Of a stretch of 64,000 nucleotides of DNA, positions 1 to 8,496 are shown in pieces. The notes under the pieces are model-generated. The model was not told the DNA's origin. It searched no databases and saw only the letters and a list, made by a program, of their open reading frames with translations. This DNA comes from Denitrobaculum tricleocarpae (GTDB lineage Bacteria > Pseudomonadota > Alphaproteobacteria > Kiloniellales > Kiloniellaceae), in assembly GCF_007004665.1 (NCBI RefSeq), contig NZ_ML660055.1:470452-534451 (forward strand), written 5' to 3'. The position numbers were made by a program, and so were the translations under genes. Position 1 is the first letter of the stretch, and each line of letters begins with the position of its first letter.

Positions 1-243
1 TATGGGGGCCGACAGGTCGGATGAACGCAGTTGCTCAAAATACTGGCGCAGCACCGTAACATGACGGAAGTGGCGGGCGAGCAGGATTGCGGTGGCGAAA
101 ATAACGATACCGGAACCGGCGGCGACATAGGCCCAGGGCGCGAACCCGAGCCAGCCCAAGGCCACCAGCATGACCACTCCCGGCAGGGCGAACAAAACCG
201 TCGCAGGCGCCATGCGCTTGACGGGGGCGGCGGCGTCTGCCAT
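1..243 (-). CDS. two-TM membrane protein, N-terminal part (possible sensor histidine kinase)
   Basis: Only the first 81 codons are inside the window; the frame runs open off the left edge. The ATG is followed by a short polar start (MADAAAPVKRM) and two hydrophobic segments at about residues 12-28 and 34-53, then a basic, amphipathic stretch (LARHFRHVTVLRQYFEQL) resembling the linker after a membrane anchor. This layout is common at the start of membrane sensor kinases, but no HAMP, PAS, HisKA or ATPase domain is visible, so the kinase idea is only an inference. It reads in the same direction as maeB, which lies upstream of it. Confidence 0.6.
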   Translation of the reverse strand, partial: MADAAAPVKRMAPATVLFALPGVVMLVALGWLGFAPWAYVAAGSGIVIFATAILLARHFRHVTVLRQYFEQLRSSDLSAPI

Positions 244-402
244 GGACCGGAACCTTGCCTTGTAGTGTGATTTCGCCAATTAACTCCGCCTACGGTACCA
301 TTGTAGTATTACAGATTAACGCGCCTCTCGTTGCTTTTTACGGGATTTTTTGAGTTTTCGCACGGCAAACCGCCTCTGTCTCACCGAGGTGTCCGCCGAA
401 GC

Positions 403-2685
403 CTATGTCTGCTTTCTTGTAATCGCTTCATGTGCGGCGAGGCCCGCAGCCACGACCAGATCGTTAACTGTCGCGCCAAGCGTGACGATTTGAGCAGGGT
501 GGCTTAAGCCCAGGAGCATCGGGCCGATCACAGTCCCGCTGCCGACCTTCTGAATCAGCTTGGAGACGATATTTGCGCTGTGCAAAGCCGGCATGATCAG
601 GATGTTGGCGGGGCCCGTGAGGCGGCAGAAGGGATAGAGCTGCCGCATCAGATCGTAATCCAGGGCGACATTGGCCTGCATTTCGCCGTCGTATTCGAAG
701 TCGACGTCCATGCCGTCCAGGACATTGACGGCTTCACGGATGCGCAGGGCTTTGGCGCGCATGGGATTGCCGAAGTTCGAAAAGCTCAGGAAGGCGACGC
801 GGGGCTCGTAGCCCATGGCACGAGCCTGTTCCGCGCTCTGGATGGCGATATCCGCCATTTGCTCCGGCGTCGGCAGTTCGTGAACCGAGGTGTCGGCGAT
901 AAAGACCGAGCGGCCGTCCAGCATCATCATGGACATACCGAAAACCCGATGTCCCGGTTTTGGATCAATCGCCCGGGTGATGTCCTCATAGGTGACACCG
1001 AAGCTGCGGGTCAGTCCTGACACCATCGCGTCGGCATGGCCGTTCGCGACCATGCAGGCGGCGAAGACGTTTCGGTTCTGATTGACCATCCGCTGACAGT
1101 CGCGCAGGAGTGCGCCGTTGCGTTGCAGCCGCTGATAGAGGAACTCGGCGTAGTGCGTATTGTGCTCGGACAGGCGGGCATTGTGGATTTCCAGGAAATC
1201 ACCGGTCAGACCCATGGTTTTCATGGTTTCACGGACCCTGTCCTCGCGCCCGACCAGGATCGGTGTTCCGTAACCGGCATTGTGGAACGCCAGTGCGGCG
1301 CGGATCGTCGGTTCTTCCTCGCCCTCGGCGAAGACAATGCGCGTCGGGCTTTGGGCCGCGCGCACTTTTTCGAAGATTCCTTGTAGACTGGAGGCCGCCG
1401 GGTCGAGGCGGGCGGAGAGCTCCTGCTCGTAGAGAGTGATGTCCGTGATCGGTTTTCTGGCAACGCCGGTCGTAATGGCTGCCTGTGCGACGGCTTTCGG
1501 CACCGCTACGATCAGACGTGGGTCAAAGGGGGCCGGGATGATATAGTCCCTGCCGTAACGCAGTCGCCGGCCCGCGTAGGCCTTATCAACCTCATCCGGC
1601 ACATCTTCGCGGGCCAGACTTGCCAGGGCTTCGGCGGCGGCGACCTTCATCTCCATGTTGATGGTTGAGGCCCGCACATCGAGCGCGCCACGAAAAATGT
1701 AAGGGAAACCCAGCACGTTGTTGACCTGGTTGGGATAGTCCGAGCGGCCCGTTGCGATGATCGCGTCGTCCCGGATCTCCCTGACCTCCTCCGGCGTGAT
1801 CTCCGGATCCGGGTTGGCCATGGCAAAGATAATCGGCTGATCCGCCATGGATTTGACCATGTCGGCTGTCAGCGCGCCTTTGACCGAGAGTCCGAAGAAC
1901 ACGTCGGCGTCCTTCATGGCGTCTTCCAGGCTGCGGGCATCGCTCTTGACCGCATGTGCCGATTTCCATTGGTTCATGCCGTCTTCACGGCCCTGATAGA
2001 TCACGCCGCGGGTATCGCAGAGAGTGATGCTGTTGTTCGGCACACCCATGGCGTTGAGCAGCTCGGCGCAGGCGATCCCTGCCGATCCTGCGCCATTGAT
2101 CACCATTTTGATGGAGGCGAGTTCACGGCCGGTCAGATGGACCGCGTTGATCAGTCCGGCCGCCGCGATAATCGCTGTCCCGTGCTGATCGTCGTGAAAG
2201 ACCGGTATGTCGAGCAGCTCCCGCAGGCGCTGTTCGATGATGAAACACTCCGGCGCCTTGATATCTTCCAGATTTATGCCGCCGAAAGTAGAGCCCAGAA
2301 AGCGTACGCAATTGACGAACTCGTCGACGTCCCGTGTGTCCACCTCCAGATCGATGCCATCGACGTCGGCAAAGCGCTTGAAAAGGACGGCTTTTCCTTC
2401 CATCACCGGCTTTGAGGCCAGTGCGCCCAGATCCCCCAGCCCCAGGACGGCCGTACCGTTCGAAACCACCGCGACGGTGTTGCCCTTGGCGGTGTAATCA
2501 TAAGCCTTGGCGGGATCCTCGCTGATCCTCAGGCAGGGAATGGCCACGCCGGGCGAGTAAGCGAGCGAGAGATCGCGTTGTGTCGTTAAAGCTTTGGTGG
2601 CCTTGATCTCAAGCTTGCCCGGGCGGCCGTTTGCATGAAAATCCAGGGCTTCTTGATCGGTGGTGCGGGAGCTGTCGTTGGACAT
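403..2685 (-). CDS. maeB: NADP-dependent malic enzyme with C-terminal phosphotransacetylase-like domain
   Basis: Cytosolic enzyme expected to convert malate to pyruvate plus CO2 with NADP. The 760-residue product has the malic domain first (SPGVAIPCL, then FHDDQHGTAI near residue 165), a Rossmann domain with GAGSAG at about 198-203, and a PTA_PTB domain from about 440 to the end (FAEGEEEPTIRAA, MMMLDGRSVF). In this MaeB architecture the PTA-like domain is not catalytic but takes part in oligomerisation and acetyl-CoA sensing (family knowledge). The frame opens 8 codons earlier at a GTG, but the ATG at 2685 has a purine-rich AGAGAGAAG ribosome site about 5 nt upstream and gives the usual MSNDSSR-type start. 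It is followed by the membrane protein at the left edge. Confidence 0.95.
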   Translation of the reverse strand: MSNDSSRTTDQEALDFHANGRPGKLEIKATKALTTQRDLSLAYSPGVAIPCLRISEDPAKAYDYTAKGNTVAVVSNGTAVLGLGDLGALASKPVMEGKAVLFKRFADVDGIDLEVDTRDVDEFVNCVRFLGSTFGGINLEDIKAPECFIIEQRLRELLDIPVFHDDQHGTAIIAAAGLINAVHLTGRELASIKMVINGAGSAGIACAELLNAMGVPNNSITLCDTRGVIYQGREDGMNQWKSAHAVKSDARSLEDAMKDADVFFGLSVKGALTADMVKSMADQPIIFAMANPDPEITPEEVREIRDDAIIATGRSDYPNQVNNVLGFPYIFRGALDVRASTINMEMKVAAAEALASLAREDVPDEVDKAYAGRRLRYGRDYIIPAPFDPRLIVAVPKAVAQAAITTGVARKPITDITLYEQELSARLDPAASSLQGIFEKVRAAQSPTRIVFAEGEEEPTIRAALAFHNAGYGTPILVGREDRVRETMKTMGLTGDFLEIHNARLSEHNTHYAEFLYQRLQRNGALLRDCQRMVNQNRNVFAACMVANGHADAMVSGLTRSFGVTYEDITRAIDPKPGHRVFGMSMMMLDGRSVFIADTSVHELPTPEQMADIAIQSAEQARAMGYEPRVAFLSFSNFGNPMRAKALRIREAVNVLDGMDVDFEYDGEMQANVALDYDLMRQLYPFCRLTGPANILIMPALHSANIVSKLIQKVGSGTVIGPMLLGLSHPAQIVTLGATVNDLVVAAGLAAHEAITRKQT

Positions 2686-2784
2686 ACTGTCTTCTCTCTG
2701 ATGTGTCACCGGGACAGCCTCGGGTATCGGGTGTCTTATCGGCGGTGAGGTCGGCCTTCGCCTAAGTGAATGGTGAGCGGTTTT

Positions 2785-3285
2785 TCAGGTCTGGCCTTGG
2801 CGCGTGTGACTGTGAACGTCTTCTGCGCCATGGCGGGTCAGGATTTCGCTTGCCACTTTGGCCTGCTGCTCTGTTGCGGTGCAAACCCATAGAAGAACCG
2901 TGCCTGATTCCAGTGCGCGCGCGAATTGCTCCGTGTGCGGGGTCGCACGCAACGTCGTCAGCAATTCCGTCAGAGCAACCGACGTGACGCCGGCGGCGAG
3001 AAGTCCGGCAATCGCGGCGCCCACCGGACCTGTCGCAACCGCGATCAGACCCGCCGCCGTGATTGGCCCGACATATTTAATTTCACCGACCAGTCCGATC
3101 ATGGCTTCTTGCCAGGCATCGCTCGTGGACTCGCTTGCGCTGAGGGATTCATGGGTGTCCAGCACCGAGAGATCGCTTGGCTGAAAGCCCGCGGCGAGCA
3201 GGGTCTCGACCGCTGCCTTGAAGTTCTCACGCTCGGCGAAACGCCCAACGATCTCGGTTTGCTCCGCTGCGCCGTCATCCTGCAA
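2785..3285 (-). CDS. hypothetical stress-type membrane-associated protein
   Basis: A 166-residue protein of unknown function. The N-terminal 45 residues (EIVGRFAERENFKAAVETLLAAGFQPSDLSVL) look like the small alpha/beta fold of general-stress/DUF1269-type proteins. A glycine/alanine-rich hydrophobic hairpin follows at about residues 70-108 (GPITAAGLIAVATGPVGAAI), and the C-terminal third is again alpha/beta (SGTVLLWVCTATEQQAKVASEIL). The start is a TTG with AAGGA about 7 nt upstream; no ATG is available. It ends 99 bp before the maeB start on the same strand and may be co-transcribed with it. Its similarity to stress proteins is by general pattern only. Confidence 0.7.
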   Translation of the reverse strand: MQDDGAAEQTEIVGRFAERENFKAAVETLLAAGFQPSDLSVLDTHESLSASESTSDAWQEAMIGLVGEIKYVGPITAAGLIAVATGPVGAAIAGLLAAGVTSVALTELLTTLRATPHTEQFARALESGTVLLWVCTATEQQAKVASEILTRHGAEDVHSHTRQGQT

Positions 3286-3456
3286 GGCTGTGTCCTTCCC
3301 CTGGGTTTCAGGTGGTATCGTCTTTGGCTGTCCGACGAGAGATTACTCCGCTTGAACAGGTTTTTCTGGTCACCACCGGCATTATCCCAGCTATATTGCC
3401 TCCTCCTACCCGTGCTTGCAAAGAGGGCATCGGATAGAGTAAGTGCGGAGGACAAA

Positions 3457-3504
3457 ATGACGCGTGTTGCGCGAGCCTCGCCGCCGGCTCGCATTGTGTT
3501 GTAA
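3457..3504 (+). CDS. possible 15-codon leader peptide ahead of mutS
   Basis: An ATG with GGAGGA 5 nt upstream opens a 15-codon frame (MTRVARASPPARIVL) that stops at TAA. The codons contain the inverted repeat CGAGCC/GGCTCG, and directly after the stop is GAGGC-TTTTTT-GCCTC. A strong ribosome site on such a short frame, followed by a hairpin and then mutS 55 bp later, has the look of a leader peptide, but the peptide shows no run of one amino acid and could be chance. Confidence 0.25.
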   Translation: MTRVARASPPARIVL

Positions 3505-3559
3505 GAGGCTTTTTTGCCTCGACCGAAAAGCCGTTAAAACCTTTCTCAGTTCAGTGTAA

Positions 3560-6355
3560 ATGCCTGATTCCAGCACCACAGCCCAAAGCAATGATAAAGG
3601 CCAAAGCGCATCTGATGCGCCTGTGGCTTCAGAGCCGGACGCCAAACCGGTCTCCGAACCGGCGCCCAAAACGGCCAGCGTGACGCCGATGATGGCTCAA
3701 TATCTGGAGATAAAGGCGGGGTACCCCGACGCGCTGTTGTTCTACCGGATGGGTGACTTCTACGAACTCTTCCATGAGGATGCCGTTCTGGCATCGGCGG
3801 CCTTGGACATCACGCTGACCAAACGGGGCAAGCATGAAGGTGCCGACATCGCTATGTGCGGTGTGCCGGTGCATTCGGCGGACGGCTACCTTTCGCGCCT
3901 GATCCGCAAAGGTTTCAAGGTCGCGGTCTGCGAACAGACGGAAAATCCAGCTGAAGCCAAGAAGCGCGGCAGCAAATCCGTGGTGCGTAGGGATGTGGTG
4001 CGTCTGGTCACACCGGGGACTTTGACCGAAGACGAACTGCTGGATGCGCGAAACCATAACTATCTTGCCGCGCTCGCCGAAACCGGTGGCGCGGCTGCGG
4101 GCCGGCTTGGCCTGGCCTGGCTGGATATGTCGACCGGCGATTTCCACGTCCAGCCTCTGAATCATGGGGATCTCAGCGCGGTCCTGGCGCGCCTGACACC
4201 GGGGGAATTGCTTCTGCCGGACCGTCTGACCCAACGGCCCGAACTCTTCGAGGTCTTTGCCGAGTGGAAAGACAGGCTGACGCCCCTGCCCTCGGCCCGG
4301 TTTGACAGCGAGAATGCCAAACGCCGGATCGAGACGCTGTTCGAGGTCAAGGCCCTGGACGCCTTCGGTGATTTCGAACGCGCCGAACTGGCCGCGGTCG
4401 GTGCCTTGCTCGACTATGTGGAGCTGACCCAGAAGGGCCGCCTGCCCCGTCTTATGCCGCCGAGCCGGCTGCGCCAGGGCAGCGTCATGGAAATCGATGC
4501 CGCCACGCGGCGCAATCTGGAGCTCAATCAGGCGCTCAGCGGTGGCCGCGCCGGCAGTCTTCTGGCGACCATCGACCGCACGGTCACCGGGGCCGGCGCG
4601 CGTTTGCTTGCTTCCCGGCTGGCAGTACCCTTGACGGATGCGGCGGCCATTACGGCCCGCCAGGACGTCGTGGCTTACCTGATCGGGAATGATCTGCTGC
4701 GTGAGGAACTCAGGCGGCGTCTGCGCCACTGTCCCGATATCGAGCGGGCCTTGTCGCGCTTGTCCCTGGGCCGCGGCGGCCCGCGCGATCTGGCCGCCGT
4801 CCGGGACGGTCTCAGCGAGGCCGGCGCGATGCGGGACATGCTGGGAGATCAAAAGCTGGCCGCCTTGCCCAACGATCTGACGTCTGTTCTGCAGGATCTC
4901 GGTTTTCATGACCCCCTGGTCGACCGCCTGAAACGGGCCTTGTCGGAGGATCTGCCGCTGCAGGCCCGCGACGGCGGTTTCATCGCGCCCGGCTATGCGG
5001 AAAAGCTCGACGAATACCGGGCTCTGCGCGACGAAAGCCGGCGCCTGATCGCGGCTCTGCAGAGCCGCTATGCCGAGGAAACCGGGATCGGGAATCTCAA
5101 GATCCGGCACAATAATGTTCTGGGCTATTACATCGAGGTGACGCCGACCCAGGCGCCTAAGATGCCCAGCGGTTCCGATGCGCCTTTTATCCATCGCCAG
5201 ACCCTGGCAAGCGCCGTGCGCTATTCAACGGTGGAACTCTCGGACCTGCAGCAGGAAATCGCTTCGGCGGCGGATAAAGCGCAGGCGATTGAACTGGAGC
5301 TCTTCGAGGATCTGGTCAGCGAAATCGGCGGCCGCAGCGATGCGGTCGCCCTGGCGGCAGGGGCCCTGGCCCGGCTGGATGTCGCGACCGGCTTTGCCGA
5401 GCTCGCTCTGCAGGAGCGCTGGTGCCGGCCGAAAGTGGACGAATCCCTGGCCTTCGACATCGCTGGAGGGCGCCATCCCGTGGTCGAGGCGGCCCTGGCA
5501 AAAAGCCAGGAGGGCAGCTTTGTTGCCAACGCCTGTAACCTGCAGGATGACCAGCGGCTCTGGCTGATCACCGGCCCGAATATGGCCGGCAAGAGCACGT
5601 TTTTGCGGCAAAATGCCCTGATTGCGATCCTGGCGCAGATGGGTTCTTTTGTGCCGGCGGACGCCGCGCACATTGGGGTTGTCGACCGTCTTTTCAGTAG
5701 GGTCGGTGCCGCCGACGACCTGGCGCGCGGCCGCTCGACCTTCATGGTCGAGATGGTCGAAACCGCCGTTATTCTCAATCAGGCGACGCCCCGGTCGCTG
5801 GTGATTCTGGATGAGATCGGCCGCGGAACGGCGACCTTCGACGGACTCTCGATCGCCTGGGCCTGTGTCGAGCATCTGCACGAGGTCAACCGCAGCCGGG
5901 CGCTCTTCGCCACGCACTATCACGAGCTCACGACCCTTGCCGCCAAGCTCCCGGCTCTCGCCTGCCATGCGATGCGGGTGAAGGAGTGGCAGGGCGAGGT
6001 GGTCTTCCTGCACGAGGTTGCCGCCGGTGCCGCGGACCGTTCCTACGGCATCCATGTCGCCAAGCTGGCCGGACTGCCGGGCGCCGTTGTTTCCCGGGCC
6101 GAAGAAGTACTCGCGACCCTCGAAAAGGGTGAACAGGCGGGTGTTTTGACCCGTCTGGCGGATGACCTGCCGCTCTTCGCCGCGGCGCTGGCCCAGGAAC
6201 GTCACCCCGAGAACACTGACTCCGGCTTTGCCGAGGGGCCGGCCGCGCCGTCTCCGGTTGAGGGGCGCCTGTCAGAGATTAATCCGGACGATCTTACCCC
6301 GCGCCAGGCGCTGGAATTGCTCTACGCCTTGAAGAAGCTCTCTCAAGAACCTTAG
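3560..6355 (+). CDS. mutS: DNA mismatch repair protein MutS
   Basis: ATPase that recognises mispaired or looped DNA and recruits MutL. The 931-residue protein has the mismatch-reading F-x-E motif (FYE at 67-69 inside MGDFYELF), connector, lever and clamp domains, and a C-terminal ABC-type ATPase with Walker [10 protein letters not shown] at 672-680, Walker [12 protein letters not shown] near 745-757 and the H-loop segment FATHYHEL. A glutamate/proline/serine-rich N-terminal extension of about 40 residues precedes the first conserved block ([11 protein letters not shown]); starts further in would remove it, but the ATG at 3560 is the first of the frame. It is transcribed away from maeB; maeB-mutS-glnD is a conserved alphaproteobacterial order. 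Confidence 0.97.
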   Translation: MPDSSTTAQSNDKGQSASDAPVASEPDAKPVSEPAPKTASVTPMMAQYLEIKAGYPDALLFYRMGDFYELFHEDAVLASAALDITLTKRGKHEGADIAMCGVPVHSADGYLSRLIRKGFKVAVCEQTENPAEAKKRGSKSVVRRDVVRLVTPGTLTEDELLDARNHNYLAALAETGGAAAGRLGLAWLDMSTGDFHVQPLNHGDLSAVLARLTPGELLLPDRLTQRPELFEVFAEWKDRLTPLPSARFDSENAKRRIETLFEVKALDAFGDFERAELAAVGALLDYVELTQKGRLPRLMPPSRLRQGSVMEIDAATRRNLELNQALSGGRAGSLLATIDRTVTGAGARLLASRLAVPLTDAAAITARQDVVAYLIGNDLLREELRRRLRHCPDIERALSRLSLGRGGPRDLAAVRDGLSEAGAMRDMLGDQKLAALPNDLTSVLQDLGFHDPLVDRLKRALSEDLPLQARDGGFIAPGYAEKLDEYRALRDESRRLIAALQSRYAEETGIGNLKIRHNNVLGYYIEVTPTQAPKMPSGSDAPFIHRQTLASAVRYSTVELSDLQQEIASAADKAQAIELELFEDLVSEIGGRSDAVALAAGALARLDVATGFAELALQERWCRPKVDESLAFDIAGGRHPVVEAALAKSQEGSFVANACNLQDDQRLWLITGPNMAGKSTFLRQNALIAILAQMGSFVPADAAHIGVVDRLFSRVGAADDLARGRSTFMVEMVETAVILNQATPRSLVILDEIGRGTATFDGLSIAWACVEHLHEVNRSRALFATHYHELTTLAAKLPALACHAMRVKEWQGEVVFLHEVAAGAADRSYGIHVAKLAGLPGAVVSRAEEVLATLEKGEQAGVLTRLADDLPLFAAALAQERHPENTDSGFAEGPAAPSPVEGRLSEINPDDLTPRQALELLYALKKLSQEP

Positions 6356-6478
6356 AAACCGGTTCTTCTACATATTTCTCTTCGAAATCGTATGGTCTAT
6401 CGCAAAAGAACCATTTGTTAACAGGCATGCCGGATACTTCCTGTCATTCAACCTGTAACAGAATTCTCGTGCGCGGTG

Positions 6479-6835
6479 ATGGGCGGAAACGGACAGAGAG
6501 AGACGTGGCGGAGTTTGGTGCCGGCGATAAGCCTTGCGCTCTGTACGGCTCTGTTTCTGCTGGGTCTTAACCTGCGCTCACCTGTTGCGAACGAACCTGT
6601 TGCGCTGTTTTTCGGCCCCTCTGCCGGCCACAGCGACGCATTGCAGAAGATTGCCGCGCTTGACGGCCGGATCGTCCGGGTCGGCGGGTGGAATAACGTC
6701 GTTGTCGCGGTCTTCGACCAGGACGTTGGCGTCGCCCAGCTCTGGCGGCATGGGGCTTGGGTTGCAATGGACCCGGTCTTTTTCAGCGGATGCGAACCTT
6801 CGGGTACATCTTCACGCGGTGGATTTCCAGCATGA
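6479..6835 (+). CDS. small hypothetical single-TM protein coupled to a chemoreceptor
   Basis: A 118-residue protein of unknown function. One hydrophobic segment near residues 13-31 (LVPAISLALCTALFLLGLNL) is followed by a soluble part that reads like a small alpha/beta domain (ANEPVALFFGPSAG, ALDGRIVRVGGWNNVVVAVFDQDVGVAQLW). The last 15 residues include one Cys. Its TGA overlaps the ATG of the methyl-accepting protein (ATGA at 6832-6835), which indicates translational coupling and suggests that the two products act together, perhaps as an envelope-side partner of a receptor that has no large periplasmic domain of its own. That role is an inference. A GTG one codon earlier is an alternative start. 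Confidence 0.6.
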   Translation: MGGNGQRETWRSLVPAISLALCTALFLLGLNLRSPVANEPVALFFGPSAGHSDALQKIAALDGRIVRVGGWNNVVVAVFDQDVGVAQLWRHGAWVAMDPVFFSGCEPSGTSSRGGFPA

Positions 6836-8286
6836 ACCCCATTTTTGAACTCAGAGAACGTGTTGCTCCCTTTTTTGTGGCGTTCCTTTGGTTGCATGTG
6901 CCCGTCATTGCCGGTCTCGGCTTTTTCTTTGAGGATTGGCTCTGGCCAACCGTGGGAGCCTCTGTGCTCGCGGGTGCGGCAACGATCAGCTGGAAGTTCT
7001 CGGGCGGCGAAGCAACGACGCGCTACCTGATTGCCGTGGCGCAGATGGGCATGGTGGCGGTCATCCTCTACCAGTTCATGGGCAATGCCTGGCAGGTCGA
7101 CATTCACATGTATTTCTTTGCGGCCCTGGCGATGTTGGCCGCCTTTTGTGATTGGCGCACGATCTTTGTCGCTGCGGCCACGGTCGCGCTGCACCACCTG
7201 GTGCTCAATTATGCTCTGCCCCTGGCGATCTTCCCCAATGGCACCGATCTGGCGCGGGTGATTCTGCATGCCGGCATCGTGATTCTTGAGACTGTTACCC
7301 TGATGTGGATCACCGCCAAGCTCACCTCTGCCTTCAGCGAAGCCGCAGAGGCCATTGAGCGCGCGAAGAGCGCAGAACGGGAGTCGCAGGAGCTGGCTGA
7401 ACAGCAACGCGAAACCGAACGCCGGGCCAATGAAGATCGGCAGAAAACCCTGTCGGAGCTGGCAGAGGTCTTCGAACAGGATGTGGGTAATCTGGTCGAG
7501 GCGGTCCGTGCGCGCGCTTCGCAAATGAATGACCATGCCGAGACCATGAATTTGGTCTCGATGGAGGCGCGCAACCGTTCCGACAGCACGGCGCAACGTG
7601 CGGAAGAGGTGCGCGGCAACACGCAAACCGTTGCGTCCGCGACCGAAGAAATGAGTTCGTCTATTTCAGGCATTGTCGAACAGGTTGCGCATTCCAGCCG
7701 CATCACCGGCGACGCCGTGAACCGCGTGGAGCAGACGAATGAGACCATGCAGGGCCTCGCGAACGCGGCCGACAAGATCGGCGAGGTTACCAGCCTGATC
7801 TCGGATATTGCCGAGCAGACCAACCTTCTGGCGCTCAATGCCACCATTGAGGCGGCCCGGGCCGGTGATGCAGGTAAGGGTTTTGCCGTGGTCGCAAGCG
7901 AGGTCAAGAACCTCGCCAGCCAGACTGCTAAGGCGACCGAGGAGATTACCGGTCAGATTAACCAGATGCAGCATGTCACCAAAGACGCCGTGGAAGCCAT
8001 TCAGAAGATCCGCGAGACCATCGGCGAGATCAACGAAGTTGCAAACAGCGTTTCCTCCTCTATCGACGAGCAGAGTGGCGCGGTCAGTGAAATCAGCAGC
8101 AATACAAACCGGATCGCAGACGGCACGCAACTCGTGACCAATGAAATCACTGAGCTGAGCGGCGCGGCCGACAAGGCCGACGAAACATCGAAACAGACCG
8201 TCGATGCCGCCAAGGAACTGGTCGAGCAGATCGATCAGCTCAAAGGCGAGGTGCTGAACTTCGCCAAACACGTCCGCACCGCCTAA
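6832..8286 (+). CDS. methyl-accepting chemotaxis protein with multi-TM sensor region
   Basis: Chemoreceptor of 484 residues. The first ~165 residues hold about six hydrophobic segments with short loops (for example VAFLWLHVPVIAGLGFFF, MYFFAALAMLAAFCDW, VTLMWITAKL) and no large periplasmic ligand domain. A charged coiled-coil linker follows (about 170-225). The cytoplasmic signalling domain carries the hairpin tip motif DIAEQTNLLALNATIEAARAG around residues 325-345, followed by GKGFAVVASEVKNLA. No clear HAMP domain is visible. The long frame extends 25 codons upstream, but the ATG at 6832 overlaps the preceding stop and starts the hydrophobic region. No che genes are nearby. The ligand is unknown; sensing through the membrane segments is an inference. 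Confidence 0.9.
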   Translation: MNPIFELRERVAPFFVAFLWLHVPVIAGLGFFFEDWLWPTVGASVLAGAATISWKFSGGEATTRYLIAVAQMGMVAVILYQFMGNAWQVDIHMYFFAALAMLAAFCDWRTIFVAAATVALHHLVLNYALPLAIFPNGTDLARVILHAGIVILETVTLMWITAKLTSAFSEAAEAIERAKSAERESQELAEQQRETERRANEDRQKTLSELAEVFEQDVGNLVEAVRARASQMNDHAETMNLVSMEARNRSDSTAQRAEEVRGNTQTVASATEEMSSSISGIVEQVAHSSRITGDAVNRVEQTNETMQGLANAADKIGEVTSLISDIAEQTNLLALNATIEAARAGDAGKGFAVVASEVKNLASQTAKATEEITGQINQMQHVTKDAVEAIQKIRETIGEINEVANSVSSSIDEQSGAVSEISSNTNRIADGTQLVTNEITELSGAADKADETSKQTVDAAKELVEQIDQLKGEVLNFAKHVRTA

Positions 8287-8496
8287 AACGGTATTCCGCG
8301 CATCGAGAAGACTCCGAACTTGTGTCCCGCACTTGCGTGGGATTGAGAGCAGAGTACTTAATGGACAGGTGATTCGTTTCCGATCGTCGCTCGCGGCCGT
8401 CTCGCAGTTTCGATCGTTGCCGGAACGGGCGTGCCCGCTTGCTAAAGCCGGTGTTTTGCGATTTGGTGTGAATCCTGTCTAACTGCGGAATTGGAC

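Noticed and set aside
2926..3504. A 192-codon + strand frame running through the stress-type gene
   Set aside because: It lies antisense to the 166-residue protein and has no family features; only its last 15 codons have a ribosome site and are listed as a possible leader peptide.
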